Assembly: GCA_963854835.1 (NCBI GenBank)
Contig: OY978526.1
Coordinates: 21,978,334 to 22,042,333 of the forward strand
DNA length: 64,000 nt
Direction: 5' to 3'
DNA from: Megamerina dolium
Taxonomy: Eukaryota > Arthropoda > Insecta > Diptera > Megamerinidae
Below are positions 36,101 through 49,338 of this stretch, piece by piece. Every line of letters starts with the position of its first letter. The stretch's first letter is position 1. Under the pieces are notes generated by a model that worked only from the letters and a program-made list of their open reading frames with translations, had not been told where the DNA came from and did not search any database. Both the position numbers and the translations under genes were made by a program.

Positions 36101-39100
36101 TTTTATGAAAATCTCATTTACATAAAATAATTAATTCTTTATTCGTTTACATTTCTGTAAGTCGATGAAGTCTCATTTGTATAGGCAACACTGTTCATCT
36201 GTCAGTGAATTAAAAATTTTCATTTTTATAATTTTACTGGTCAGTGACTTGTTAAGTTGCTGGCAATTATTATTTCTCTTTTGATATAGTAATTTCGTAC
36301 CAAGTATTATTTTGTATTACCTTCGATCATTAACAACAAAAAGCGAAATGCGAAAGAAAACAAATTGCCATATTTTTATGTGCGTTCGTATATATATGTA
36401 CACTTGTATATGAATGTAGAAATATTAACATCAACACGAGTACAAGTTTCAAATTTAACAAAGCGAAACACAAAAGTGCTTTAAAATTATATGCACAACG
36501 CACACAGAATTTTGACTACACATGAACAAATTGGTATGACGAAGAACTTAGTTTGGTGGAAAATAATTGGATACAAAATGAAATCAGATGATATAAAACA
36601 TGAAATATTTTCCATAGAATAAGAATAAAAAAATAAATTTCATGTTATCATGATCGTCTGACTATTGTCATAGCATATGTTTTGTTGCTATTATTATCTG
36701 AAAATGCCGCATTACCGCCAAAATCTTAATAAAATGTACTACCGAAAAAAAAATGATAACCCCACTAAATGCGCAGAATGAATACTAATGAAAAACATGA
36801 GAAAGGAAAAAAAAGTAGCAATCATAATAAACAACAATAAAAAAAGAACAGGCATACACAATAATGTGCCACACCAATAAATACAAACGACGATAATGAG
36901 AATAACAAACGAATTTGGGAGTAAATTAGAATTAAATGCGTTGTAGAGAATATGAAAAAGCACCTACATACTACTGACGTGCCAACTCTCACATGTGATA
37001 TCATATTCACATCGACTTATTACCTTTGAATACATACGCAAATACATTGAAATGCTATCATTAAACAATGTGTGTTTTGTCTTGAATGAATTAAATTGAA
37101 TAAATAAAAACAATCAAAGACAAATTAACAATTTTCTACAAAGTACATTGTTGTCGAATGATTTCGACCTAGGATATTATTGTACATTTTGTTGAGGTTT
37201 GAATAAAAACACATATTTTATGTTATTCGAACATCACAAGTAAACATTAAAACCGATTTAATTATCTTACACAATGCCACAAATAATTTACTAAACAAAC
37301 GAATGAGTCGTCCGTAACAGAGTTGAATGACCTGTAAATAAATTGATGCCGGTCGATGTTACGTTGGCGAACAAAAGTTCATGTTTGTTTTATTTTTATA
37401 CTATAGTTTGGTTGCTTACATCTTCCCAAGCATAAACTAGCTTCTACAGAAAATTTTTTGTTAAAACAATTTCTCTTTACTTGTTGCTATTTATGAGTGA
37501 CGAAATTTCTCAAGTGACTAGCGTTAATAATACTCACTACTATTCATTTTTATATAGTATTTTTCTAACATTGCCGTGACATATATTTAAAATTTTTCTC
37601 AAGAAAGATAAACATTTGTTCAATGAGATTAAACAAAAATAATTTTTAAACCAAATAGATGTTTAAACAGTTGTGATGTTATCACTTTCACCAACAAATT
37701 CAAGATATATGAACATTAGTTTAAAAAATGTAATATAACTAACATACAGGGAATATTCATTACAAATAGTACTTTTTTACACTTTTGCAACCCATATGAG
37801 TAATTATGGAAAAAAAACAATTTTCTTAATAAACAAGCAGCAGACAAAACTCCTCAAACCGAATGAATCACAAACTTCAAAAGAAACCAGTTCTCCCCTC
37901 TTCCACTTAAAAACATGACTGTTCTATTCAACATTCGTTCTCTTTTCCACATACACAACACACACACGCACAAATACCACAATGAGAACTTGAATTTACA
38001 GTGGCTGAATTCATTAATAGTCAACCCCTCATTTTATAACATTCCCGCGCTCTTTGCAACAAATTTATTTTGTGAACATATTCTTTGTCTTGTTTCTTCT
38101 TTCTACGATCTAAATTGCACAAGCAAATACATTTATGCATAGCTTTATACATATATATATTACACTCGCACGCACACACTGAACGTCATTCTCACACCAA
38201 AATGAATTTTTCTTCGACGATTACGACAGCAACAGACCTGGGAATTTTTTCTATGTAGTCGCTCCCTTTTACGTTTCAGTTTTTTTTTTCTTTGCTTATG
38301 TATATTGCAACTGGACTTTTACACTGTAGTTTTTCGATCGAAAAATCATCACCACATTGAAGAACGTATTACGAAAATGTAGCAAAATATATTATTTAAC
38401 ACTTTTGGATAGTTTTGGATTTTTTGATAGACTTGTAGTAAGCAATTTATTAGATTGAAAAAATTAATACGAACATTAGTTCAGAGATGACAACACACAA
38501 CTAAAATGGCGGACGTTCCATTGCTGTGAGCGTTCATTTGTATATCATCTGTGTACGCACGTAGCTAGTGCATTAGTAGTAGTGTTGTGAGAATGGGTGG
38601 GGAAATGAGAAAAGCATCAAATATGTCTGAATAAGCTGAATTCAACTATTACACCCTGCAAAAAAACTAGTAGCATTCTCTTTGTCGTTTGGAGATAAAA
38701 CATGGTTCATATTTATGGAGAATTCCTATGCACACGTACGAAAATTGTTATTTGAAAAAATTTTAGTTTAAAATAAAAACGTGATTTTATTGGAACTCCA
38801 TTATGGACTTAGCTTTTCAACGGGTATTACTGCATTATCAGTTGAGATCGCATATAATCTCGATAACAACTTTCAATCTACTGAACAGAGAGTTTAATAA
38901 AGTCTCATGGCGTAACAAAATGAGGTGCAGTAAGCTGGAGTATTTATTCTCTTCTGACATGGTGACACTTCAGTCGTAAATCATTACTTTTTTTTTACTT
39001 CCTTTACTTTTTACCTAGTGAGAGTATACAAAATTCCTTCTTTAAGTTGTAAACAGATGACAAGTTTTCGCCTTCAACAAAAATTGTGATGACAACCGGA

Positions 39101-42100
39101 ATGAACTGAGCACGGTGACGACAACATCAAAATTAAAATACATTTTCCAAATATAAAACACAACTTTCATTAAACGTTTCATATATCAAAATAGATGAAG
39201 TCGATCGTAATGATCGCAATTACCGTCATGATGCATTATCGCAGTTCTGCAGTACAGGCACTACGTCGGTGGCTAGTTGAACCATACCTCTTATTGCTCT
39301 ACTTGATATCTGTTTCAGTTATCTGCTCGCGCTACCTCGAATGAATAGGACATGGGTAGCATGTGAAGTAAATATCAGATTATAAAAGCATTGTTATATA
39401 GGCGATCATAGTCACGACATAACGATGGGTTGTTGCTAGCAATGCAAAATATACAATATGCATAACATGAGCCTAAGTAGAATTACCTTATTAGCGCGAC
39501 ATTAAGCAAGTCATGGTAACAATCACAGTATTGTCCCGGTTTCAGACAGTCCCAAAATATTCGAAAATCTTTTGCATCCGAAGCACAATTTATTTACAGT
39601 TTTATCGCATGTTAAGGCGGCTATAACGGACATATAACACTGTTAGTTTTAAAGCGGAATCTAGATTAGTAAGAGCTGATTTTATTTTGACTGTAATTAA
39701 TACTGTTTGAAAGAATAAATCCCTTTTTGCAATTAAATTTCTTCCGGCAAGGTTTCGAACTTGCTATTTCCAATGTGTTTGTTGTACCTCTACTTCTTTT
39801 TTTTTCGTAAGCACATTGGATTTATCTTTGAGATTATTGCACCTTATTATTGATGCTTCGACTGTATTTATCTACAAACAGCTGATAAAAAATTGCAGAT
39901 ATCGCATTGTCAAAGTTTTTTGTCAGACTATTGGTATTTGTTGAGAAATGAAGACTGAGCAAAAGAGAGAATCTTTTGCAACAAACTTGCATTACATCAA
40001 ATAAAGTCGTGTTGTTTGGACAGAGCCGAAGATATAATGTATATTGCGGCAAAAAGTCGTACATTGGCGAAAAAGTAAAAATAGAATAACATTGACAACA
40101 AAAGTGGATAATGAAATACCAAGCTGACTGTTACTTTCCGTAACGCTACTGTTACCATCTAGCGAATAGCAAAATGTGCTAAGTGAATAAACAAGCAAAC
40201 AAACCATCTGGTATTTAAATAACTGCGCTGCGCAGAACATGCATTACTTACACAGTGATGCAGTGATACCAATGTAGAGAAAGCTACATCAGAAGTGTTT
40301 GCTTTTTTTTTTTCATATAAATTTTGGTATTTTTCTCTACAGCAAAACCGTGTGGTTTTGGCGTACAACTCAAATATGATCATATCTCCACGAAGCGTAC
40401 TTCACCTTGTTTTTCACTTCAATAGGAAAAAACTCAAAGCATTGGGCAATGTCAAAATTAGTTTGCACTGCGTTAATGCGTTGCTTATTTCGGAACGGTT
40501 CATTCAAAATATATGGGCATGAGCAATTGATGGTATTTGTTTTGTTGAGTATACAATGCGATTTTTCATACAACGCTATTTCTAATAAATTTATAACAAA
40601 CGCCATTGCTTTTCACTTCATTTCGATTATTTTCAATTTGGCAATTCTACACTTCATATTGGAATTGTGGAAATATGGCATTTTTGCGTCATGCTTTATC
40701 ATCACCTTCGCTATATGCTGTGATGTATTTATATGCATTTTGTAACAGTACATTATTTTATATCGAACTATTATAGCATAGATATTTAATTGTATTCTAT
40801 TAAATTTGTGTAATATAATAATACACAAACAAATATATGAAATTTATGTAACAGATTCTAACTACTGCTAGCCACTTACTGCATATATGACATTAAGTAC
40901 TTTATTTCTGCACGGTATTTTGTTTGTTTCTGCTTCTACGTATGGTACGGCAACACTTTTTTGCTACCCGTTGTCTTTTCAAGTTGGATGTATTTTTTTT
41001 CAGTTGTTGAGTTTATACAAATCGGTGCAAGTGAGTCGGTGAATTTGTTTAAATGCGGAAGTTGTTTTTTTATGTTAAACAAAGAGAAATATTTAATTTT
41101 TGAAATTGTCTTAAATTGAATTGAAAATTTACAAAAAGCGTTATTATACTAATGCAGTAAGCAAGCATAGAAGTAAAGTGATTGTAATGTAAATATAATA
41201 TGCAAAAAATCTAAAAAGAATAGACGAAGAATATTTGTTCAGAATAAAGAAATGCAACCAAATAAAAATCATAGGGAAAAATTGTTGAAAATGAAGTTTT
41301 GAAAAAAAAAAAAAAATAAGAAATAGTTAATTTGGTGTGAGTGTAGAAAAACGATGTTGGTGAAACGAAACGAAACAACAAATGTGGAATTGAAGAAAAA
41401 GTGCATTATTGTTTTTTTTTTTCTTTTCTTCTTGTTATTGCAGTAACTGCTGCGGGTCTGGTCCATTGCTTTTCACCTGTAATTGTATCAAAAGAATTGT
41501 GTACCTGTAGTTTTGACAAAAACAAAAGTTTCTGTGTTGTACATTAAATACAAGCTTGAGTGTATAATTGTTCAACGACCATTTTTGTTTTCAGACGAAA
41601 CTACCAAGAAAAGAATGTATACAAATTAATCAATATGAAAAAAGTATCGGAACAGAAAAGCATAGACGGGTTAACGGAGGCCTATACATACATACACATA
41701 CAAATGCACCCAAGTGCGAGAAAAATAGAAAAGAAAAACAAATTCTGACCGCCTTCAGTTTCAGCAAGATGAAGAAATAAACAAAAATATTTTTTAATTT
41801 ATTTTGTTCACAAACTAATGAATAGCAATGCATATTTTCGATTTGACTTATTTATTTGCTTTTATTTGTTTACATGAATCCTTTTTTGTTGTTGTTTGTT
41901 TGTTGCCTCTATTGCGTTGAAGTTGTTCATATGTGAACTTTTTAAAATGGAAATGAGGGATTATTCGAGGCATTTTGAATTTTAATTAGTATTCTATTGG
42001 TTTTTATTAAATTATGAAGCTACTCATAGATTATTTGAATTTTTAATTAATGTTTGTTTAAATTTGTAGCATAATTTAATGAAGCCTTTTTGTGTTTGTT

Positions 42101-42107
42101 TATTTAG
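33136..42107. other. 9 kb AT-rich DNA without recognisable genes
   Basis: I see microsatellites ((GACGAC)n at 34490, (CAT)n near 35295, (CT)n near 35878), scattered ATTATA tracts, and many short open frames with low-complexity translations. Nothing matches a protein family. It could be a regulatory intergenic region or intron of a gene with distant exons. Confidence 0.5.
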
Positions 42108-42249
42108 CGAGTGACGTGTAAGTTGAAAATAATTTCAAAATTAATTTCCGGCGAATAAAAATCTTTTCAAAACTGGATTATAATAAATCCGAAGACATTG
42201 GATCTCTGCAGGAAAATAATTCCGGAGTGACCAACAAAATGGTTAAACG
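42108..42249 (+). other. Candidate 5' exon with start codon of an unseen gene
   Basis: A plausible acceptor (TTTATTTAG at 42099-42107) precedes about 130 bp of mixed composition, then CCAACAAAATGGTTAAACG followed by GTAAGT (donor at 42250). The context CAAAATGG equals the fly consensus for translation start. The exon would encode only M-V-K-R(partial). The frame is open for 38 codons before the ATG but has a stop near 42120, so most would be leader. No partner exon was found downstream in the window; the gene, if real, would have an intron over 20 kb. Confidence 0.3.
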
Positions 42250-43329
42250 GTAAGTTTTCAATAATATTTACAGTTTTTATATACCAATTTAATTCAGTTT
42301 ACTTTTGTATGTATATATTAATCGCAAAGACATGAAGTAGTATATTGATCGCTGCAAATATTGACTGATAAGAGAGATTGCTATAATTAAATACAATTCA
42401 ATTGTAATATGTATGAATGGCTAGTATGTAGACATGCACGCAGGGTAATATAAAACTCAAATGTTATTGATTTCATTCAGTACATGGTCGTACCTACCAA
42501 CGATCTGTGTGTATTTTTTAAGAAACAAAATGCTATTGATTAATAATTAAAACGCAGTGAGGTAAAGGTGCTATTGGTGATATCACTCGCTTATACAAGC
42601 AAGCATTTGTCAATAATGCAGTTTACACAAAACGACCATGATAACTGTAAAGTTCAATGCAGTGCAACCCAAGATGTCTTATTTGTGATATCAGTCAGTC
42701 AAGCGCTTATCAATTTTTAAATCGCTACATATAATGATTTCGCGAATATAACGCAATTATATTCTACATTTACCTACCACAGTATAGGAAGCTAGCTGTA
42801 TGAATATTTGTATGAAAATATTCATATTCAATTTGTGCATTTTCTCTGCATTCTCATCATCATCATCTCATGTACCTCTCTATATATGAATATTGAGTTT
42901 TTTAGTTTTTTCTATTTTTGCTATGTCATTCTATCGTCTATTCTATTTTTTGATGTTTTCTATTCAAAATAATTTTAATTTTTTGCTTCGCTATAGTATC
43001 CAATTCCAATACAAGAAAACTGGTAGTGAAAACGCATGCGCTAAAATGGTGAATGCAACTTGAAACTGAAAATATAAATAAATGTAGGTATATATGGTGT
43101 ATGTACGTGTGCGTTTTTTGATTTTTTTTCCTCTCTTATATTGTCGTCGTCCTAACAACAACAGCAACAGTGATCAAAATGTAAATGGTCTTGTTTTCCT
43201 AAACGTTGTATGTGTAGTGTTTGGAGTTTCATTTATTACATATGGGCATTTCCTGGGTTACGTATTACTTATTCGTGTGCGTAAAAAACCTTTTAATGTG
43301 GAAGGATGTCGATTTAGATATGTCTGTTA
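42250..43329. other. AT-rich spacer or intron
   Basis: No gene or recognised repeat. A frame at 43094-43330 (+) is hydrophobic and has no motif. Confidence 0.4.
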
Positions 43330-44970
43330 AAAATTACACCAACCTACCATACAATAAAGCATGTTTTAAATGTATGTTTTTACATTTTTTGCTCGAAGAT
43401 ATAAAACTATCATGCTGAAGTTCGGTACACACGTTTGTATTCATTATTTAATAGATATAATCGAAAATCGGCTGAATCGGATAAAAAACACGCCTATCTC
43501 CCATACAAATTGATCCTTCTATATGACTTTTGCGCACGATAATACAAAGTTATAAGACTGAAACTCGGTACATACGATCACATTTATCAATTAATGTGCG
43601 TGTTAAAAAATTAGCGCAATCGAATAAAAACCACACCTAGCTGTCATACAAAATTATGTTATGAATGCATATTTTCACACTTGGTGCTCAAGAATATGAA
43701 GTTATCAAGCTGAAAATTTGCACGCATGATTTATTCCAGTAGTGAATATGTAGACATGTTCGAAAATGAGTTGAATCGGATTAAAAACACGCCTCCCTCT
43801 CATACAAATTGATACGTCTGTATGACGTTACACACACAAAAATATAAAGATATCAAACTGAAAATCGATACATATGATTTCTTTTTTCATAATTAATATA
43901 CATGTTCGAAAATGAGCTGAATCGGATAAAAAACACGCCTACCTCTCAAACAACTTCATTCTTCTATATTATTTTTGCGCACGAAAATACAAAGTTATAA
44001 GACTGAAACTCGATACATAGATAAAAAATGAGCGTAATCGAATAAAAACCACACCTAGCTGTCATACAAAATTATGTTGTTGAATGAATGTTTTCACACT
44101 TGGTGCTCAAGAATATGAAGTTATCGAGCTGAAAATTGGCACACATGATTTTTTCCAGTAGCGAATAGACATGTTCGAAAATCAGTTGAATCGAATAAAA
44201 AACACGCCATCCTCTCATACAAATTGATACGTCTGTATGACGTTACACACACACAAATATAAAGATATCAAACTGAAAATCGATACATATGATTTCTTTT
44301 TTCATAATTAATAGACATGTTCGAAAATGAGCTGAATCGGATAAAAAATACGCCTACCTCTCTCTCATACAACTTCATTCTTCTATATTATTTTTGCGCA
44401 CGAAAATACAAAGTTATAAGACTGAAACTCGATACATAGAATCACATTTGTCAATTAATGTGCGTGATAAAAAATGAGCGTAATCGAATAAAAACCACAC
44501 CTAGCTGTCATACAAAATTATGTTGTTGAATGAATGTTTTCACACTTGGTGCTCAAGAATATGAAGTTATCGAGCTGAAAATTGGCACACATGATTTTTT
44601 CCAGTAGCGAATAGACATGTTCGAAAATCAGTTGAATCGAATAAAAAACACGCCATCCTCTCATACAAATTGATTCACTTGTATGACTTTACACACAAAA
44701 ATATAAAGATATCAAACTGAAAATTGATACACATATTTTTTTTTCATAATTAATAGACATGTTCGAAAATGAGCTGAATCGGCTAAAAACTACGCATACC
44801 TCTCATACAAACGTATGCTTCCGTATGCATGTTTTCACATTTTTCACACGAAAATATAAAGATATCAAGCTGAAACTCAATATATATATATAATTATTTT
44901 TGCTAACGAATATACTAGTTAGAAAATGTGCTAAATCGAATGAAAATCACACCCACCTCCCATACAAACA
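43330..44970. repeat. Satellite-like array with trimeric higher-order structure
   Basis: Eleven monomers of roughly 118-159 bp (mostly 145-150) can be counted from the anchor GAATCGGATAAAAAACACGC and its variants (near 43476, 43621, 43775, 43920, 44038, 44185, 44333, 44483, 44633, 44777, 44936). Three monomer types follow in the order C-A-B three times: C has TTTTTGCGCACGAAAATACA, A has CACTTGGTGCTCAAGAATAT, B has ACGTCTGTATGACGTTACAC. Corresponding A monomers are 417-446 bp apart. Noncoding. Confidence 0.88.
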
Positions 44971-46479
44971 AGCTTTTTTCGACTTTTTGGAAAGGCCTTT
45001 ATGTGTGGACTCTGAATTTGCTGCTTGTTTTGTTGTTGTTATTACTGCTAGTGCTGCTGGTGCTGCTGCTGTCGATAAATTTAGAATATACATACATATT
45101 GGTGTTCTGTAAGCGTACGGATGCTGCATGCATATGCTATTTTCGTTGGCATCATTGGTTCATATATGATTTTCTCTATTTTTCATTTTTGGGCTTTATT
45201 ATCCCAAATGCATTTTTATTCCCTCCAGTAGGAATATATGTATGTCTACTTGATGGCAAAGAATGCAACATGTACCAAGTGCAACATATTACCTTTTGTA
45301 ATGCAAGTAGTAATGTGTATAAATAAATAAAATTGTATTAAAGCTAAATGCATGGATGCCGATACATAACATAACATATGTATAGGCAAGTTTACTATGC
45401 TTTTAATTCAGTTTGTTGTTCAACATGTCATTGTTGTTGCTGCTGCTACTGGCATGTTATTGTCGATTTTGTAAATGTTCAAAAGAGCATTATAGTCCCA
45501 ATAAAACTATATAATTTTATTTATTTTATGCTGTTGCTCGCTCATAATGCTGCTTAGGTACTCGTACATAGGTAGGTAATATTGTTATTTCCTTTTTATT
45601 TCATGTTATTATTTTGTGGTTTTCCTAAATTTGTTTTGTGGGCTCTTTTGTCGTTGTTATGTCGTTGGGGGTACGAGTCTTTCATTTCTTTTGTTTAATT
45701 CTCTCCTAATTCATTTTTATTGTTACCTTATTCGTTTGCTACTTCGCCAACATCAGCATAATCATCATCATAATGGTCATATTCAATTCATTCATTTTTG
45801 TAGAGTTTTATTTTGTATGATAGTTATAAGCTGTGTAGTCAAAGCGCTCTCTAATTAGGTAAAGATTTATTATAAAGGTAGCTATAGTATTATCAGTATT
45901 CTAAAAGGTATGCACTATATATGAATTATACGTTTGAAACATATCTAATTATATTTCTCTGTGACTCAAATTCATAAGAACTTCAAATCCCTTCACACTG
46001 ACGCCACTGATCATTTTAGAGTCACATTAAAGTACCATAAAGCTATTGTTGTATGAATATTATCATACCAGATTGTTCAATTATTAAACTACGTATTATT
46101 CCAATGCACATGCATCCCCCTCGTCCACACAAAATCATGGGCATAGGTGATACGAACAATATTACTGGGAAGGAGACAGAGTTTGTATGCTTAGCTTAAA
46201 GTGTTTTTATAAATAATAATAAAATTAATTAGATGCATTATATTTTATTGTACATAATACTAATTGAATTTAACATATATTCAGTGGTATTCTCTTCCCA
46301 AGTATTGTTGTGAGAAGAGTTCATATAGAAAATGACACTGTCGAATCTACACATATGCCATATTATTTTATGTGTAATTAACAAGGTGGTAATGAAATTG
46401 ACGTCTACACATACAAATGTCACAATTTTATAGTGATGACTCATTGATATCACAGTAACTAGGGCTGTTGAATTAATCA
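44971..46479. other. AT-rich spacer
   Basis: Short GCT/GTT microsatellite near 45020-45070 and no recognised gene. Open frames here translate to hydrophobic or repetitive sequence. Confidence 0.45.
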
Positions 46480-46890
46480 TATACTAAAGCAATGTGATTA
46501 ATCAAAATTCTGATTAAGCAATTATTCGATTAATCAATAATTGTTTATTAATCAAAATAAAATTTATTAATTGAAATTTGGTTTAATCAAACAAATGTTT
46601 CACTATTAGTCTTACTTAATAGACTCTTATATCCGTGACTTGGAAAAACGACTTCTTTTGTTTGAATGGAAAAAGTTATTTAGAAATATTTTGTATATTT
46701 TGTTTGTAATAATTTTTATCTGATTAATCAAAATTTCAGTTAATCGAAAAATTGTATTCTGATTAACACAAAATTTCGATTAATCGAATAATGTCAATTT
46801 TAATTATTCAAATAATTGTCTATTTGATTAATCAAAATTTAGATTCTTGAATATCTCGAACAGATTGCTTGATTAAACGATTAATAGTAG
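46480..46890. repeat. Dense cluster of GATTAATC-type motifs
   Basis: About 400 bp contain more than ten copies of GATTAA or TTAATC, several as the palindrome GATTAATC (for example 46495, 46534, 46722, 46773). This could be degenerate simple sequence or a run of homeodomain-type sites; the sequence cannot decide. Confidence 0.5.
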
Positions 46891-47110
46891 AGTCGTAATG
46901 CGAGTGTAGTGGCGAAAGCTTTTGACTTAACAATGTGACAAGACGTTTTTCTTAAAATTGGATACTATTTTTTTTATATGCAATCGTTTTCTTGTAATTC
47001 TAATCAATTCTACCTCCAGCGACGTTCCCATTTCTTTAAACCATTTAAATATTACTTGACGTCTTACTCTGGAAAATTATTGTTTAGGAAGTTGATGAGG
47101 AGTCCTCCTT
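46891..47110. other. Spacer before SINE cluster
   Basis: No gene seen; the last part (GGAAAATTATTGTTTAGGAAG) is the start of the flank later repeated with the duplicated SINEs. Confidence 0.4.
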
Positions 47111-47149
47111 TGACGAAAATCACTCTCCTCCAAGGCCAACTTTTAGTTT

Positions 47150-47516
47150 GGGGGCCGTAGCTCGGTAGCTAGTGCGTTGGTCTTCTGATCCATAGGTCGT
47201 GGGTTCAATCCCCGACTGTGACAACTTTGATATCGAAAATATTTTTCTTTCCAACATTGCCCATCTGCCTGCAAGCAGTTGGCAATTCTTCCGATAACCC
47301 TTTGCTTCTTAAAGAGCTCTGTGACAAAGTACAGAAAAAGTTATTTCACAAGGGTTTTGCCGTTCGGAGCCATCTAATATATGTAGGTCCCATCTAATAT
47401 TGTCCAAAATTTAACACGCACAGCAGTACTGGAAGAAAAGCTCACTGGTTTCACAAGGGGCCTTTCTGGCCTAAGTGTGTCCTCTCCGAGGACAGTCACA
47501 AAAGTCTAACCTACTC
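47150..47516 (+). mobile_element. SINE, full-length reference copy (tRNA-Arg-like head)
   Basis: Head: GGCCGTAGCTCGGTAGCTAG (A box), then GTTGGTCTTCTGATCC, which folds like an anticodon arm with loop CTTCTGA and a TCT anticodon, then AGGTCGTGGGTTCAATCCCC (B box). Body: a run through TTTTTCTTTCC, GAGCTCTGTGACAAAG, AACACGCACAGCAGTACTGG and GGGGCCTTTCTGGCCTAAGT. Tail ends TCTAACCTAC. Length about 367 bp. A Pol III-transcribed, LINE-mobilised SINE is the natural reading; the partner LINE is not identified. Confidence 0.85.
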
Positions 47517-47581
47517 GGCAAATAAAAAATTGTTTAAGAAGTTGACGAAAATCACTGTCCTCTGAGCCCAATTTTTATGTT

Positions 47582-47714
47582 TGGCTGCCGAAGCTCAGCG
47601 GTCAGTGTGGTTGGTCTTCTGAATCGTAGGTCGTGGGTTCAATCCCTGACTGTCAGAACCTTGTTATCGAAAAGATTTTTCTTTCCAACATTGCCCATCT
47701 GTCGGCAAGCAATT
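47582..47714 (+). repeat. SINE head, tandem partial copy 2
   Basis: Starts CTGCCGAAGCTCAGCGGTCA and runs through the B box (GGTCGTGGGTTCAATCCC) to TCTGTCGGCAAGCAATTC. It is preceded by the same ~40-bp flank (TTGACGAAAATCACTGTCC) as copies 1 and 3, so it arose by duplication of SINE plus flank, not by a new insertion. Confidence 0.8.
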
Positions 47715-47756
47715 CTTTGACGAAAATCACTGTCCTCTGAGCCCAACTTTTATGTT

Positions 47757-47885
47757 TGGCTGCCGAAGCTCAGCGGTCAGTGTGGTTGATCTTCTGAATC
47801 GTAGGTAGTAGGTTCAATCCTCGACTGTGCCAACTTTGTTATCGAAAATGGTCCTTCTGGCCTAAGTGTGTCTTCTCCGAGGGCA
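47757..47885 (+). repeat. SINE head-to-tail, tandem partial copy 3, internally deleted
   Basis: Head as in copy 2 but jumps from TTATCGAAAATGG directly to the 3' part (TCCTTCTGGCCTAAGTGTGT), so most of the body is deleted. Again preceded by the TTGACGAAAATCACTGTCC flank. Confidence 0.8.
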
Positions 47886-47984
47886 GCCTAGATCTGGAGA
47901 GAAGGGACAGTGGTCAAGCAGTTCAATCCATGGGTTCGTGGATTTTCGCCATGGCAGAGGCTGAGATTTGAATAGGCGCATTGC

Positions 47985-48600
47985 CTTGGTGAAACAAAAC
48001 AAATAAAAATATGATGTCCGAGTAGTCACTTTCTGTGGATTTCGAGAAGTGGAATCCAAATCCGCGACCGGATATCCGCCATCTGTAAAATAATAAAATG
48101 AAAAGTTTTCGAGCACAACATAGGTCGATCCAAAAAAAAAAAAAAAAACTTTCTGACCTAAAAAAATCTGCCAAAACCTTGTTTTCTGAGTTTAGAATGA
48201 AAACTAAAAGTAATGGCGGAAATGCAAAAAATCGCCCCAAAACTTTCCAAACCCCAAAAAACTAGGTAAAATTGCCGAAATATGTGTTTTTTTGAAATTG
48301 AAAAGAAAACTGCGAGAGATGGCGTAATACCGTTCACGGTTTTGGATTCAGCGATCCTAAATCCATAAAATGCCACTACTCTTATCAATTGGAGATCTTA
48401 CTTTTTTTGTGGGCATCACAGCAAATAAATTAAAGAAGTTGGGTGTGCGACTAACCAATTTAGTATTATGCTATGGATTTTGGGTCGCTGTATCCGAAAC
48501 CGGTTTTACGCCAGCAGCCTCAGTTTTTTTTTTTCTAATTTCAAAAAACCTGTGTTTTGGCACTTTTTTGTAGGCTTTTTGGGTCTATTCATGTTGCATC
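47985..48600. repeat. Inverted repeat family cluster
   Basis: Carries ATGATGTCCGAGTAGTCACT, GGATTTTGGGTCGCTGTATC and inverse arms (AATTGAAAAGAAAACTGCGA). Orientation changes at least twice. Frames on either strand (47923-48240 -, 48158-48388 -, 48370-48573 +) are repeat-derived. Confidence 0.65.
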
Positions 48601-49306
48601 CTAAACTTTACAATTTTTTATCAGAAGCCAAATGATTCTGTTCAAAACTGTTTTGCAGCCCTATTGCATTACATTCACATGCAAAAAAAAAAAAAAATAG
48701 CGACAGGAAATGAAATGGTCACAACACCAACGCACTACAAGTAGTCAGAACATGATCCCTCAGAAAAAAAAAATTACGTAGGTATAATATAAATTAATAA
48801 AATTAACTGAAATTAATGTGTTTATGCTTGGCCAGCCTTTTTGTCATTTGTTAATTTTGTGTGTCTGCCAAATGCTTATTATAAACTGTACGCAGTTCAT
48901 TGCCATCACTAATGTTGATGGTTGGTGACTGACTACAGGTCAGCCAGCAGACAATGAACAACAAACAAAGAGATACATCCAGGTAAGAGTCGTCCACAAT
49001 GTAAATCGTATGAACTTTAAAGAAAAATAGTTTCTTTCTAAACATTTTAAGTAGTCCATGGGTAGATGTAGCTGATGATGCTGCTGCTGCGGCGATGTTC
49101 CATTCACCTTCTGACAGCAGCAGTTAAGTACATGTGCACTTTTTATTACTAGTCTACAACAATTTCAATACTCTCTAAGCACAAGTACTCGTACATGATA
49201 ATTTTATGCTTAAATGGGGGCAATGGAATTATTTCATGTTTAACATTCTATTCGACAAATCATAATGGTGGTGGTGGTGTGGGGTCATTATCATTATCAT
49301 CATCAT

Positions 49307-49338
<32 letters not shown>

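Noticed and set aside
38511..38537. Another short ATG exon (AAAATGGCGGACGTTCCATT followed by GTGAGC)
   Set aside because: Donor has T at -1, no acceptor or leader is evident and only six codons are encoded; weaker than the 42.2-kb candidate.
47150..47225. Possible true tRNA gene (A and B boxes)
   Set aside because: Acceptor stem does not pair, the sequence continues into a shared ~290-bp body and many copies exist; it is a SINE head.
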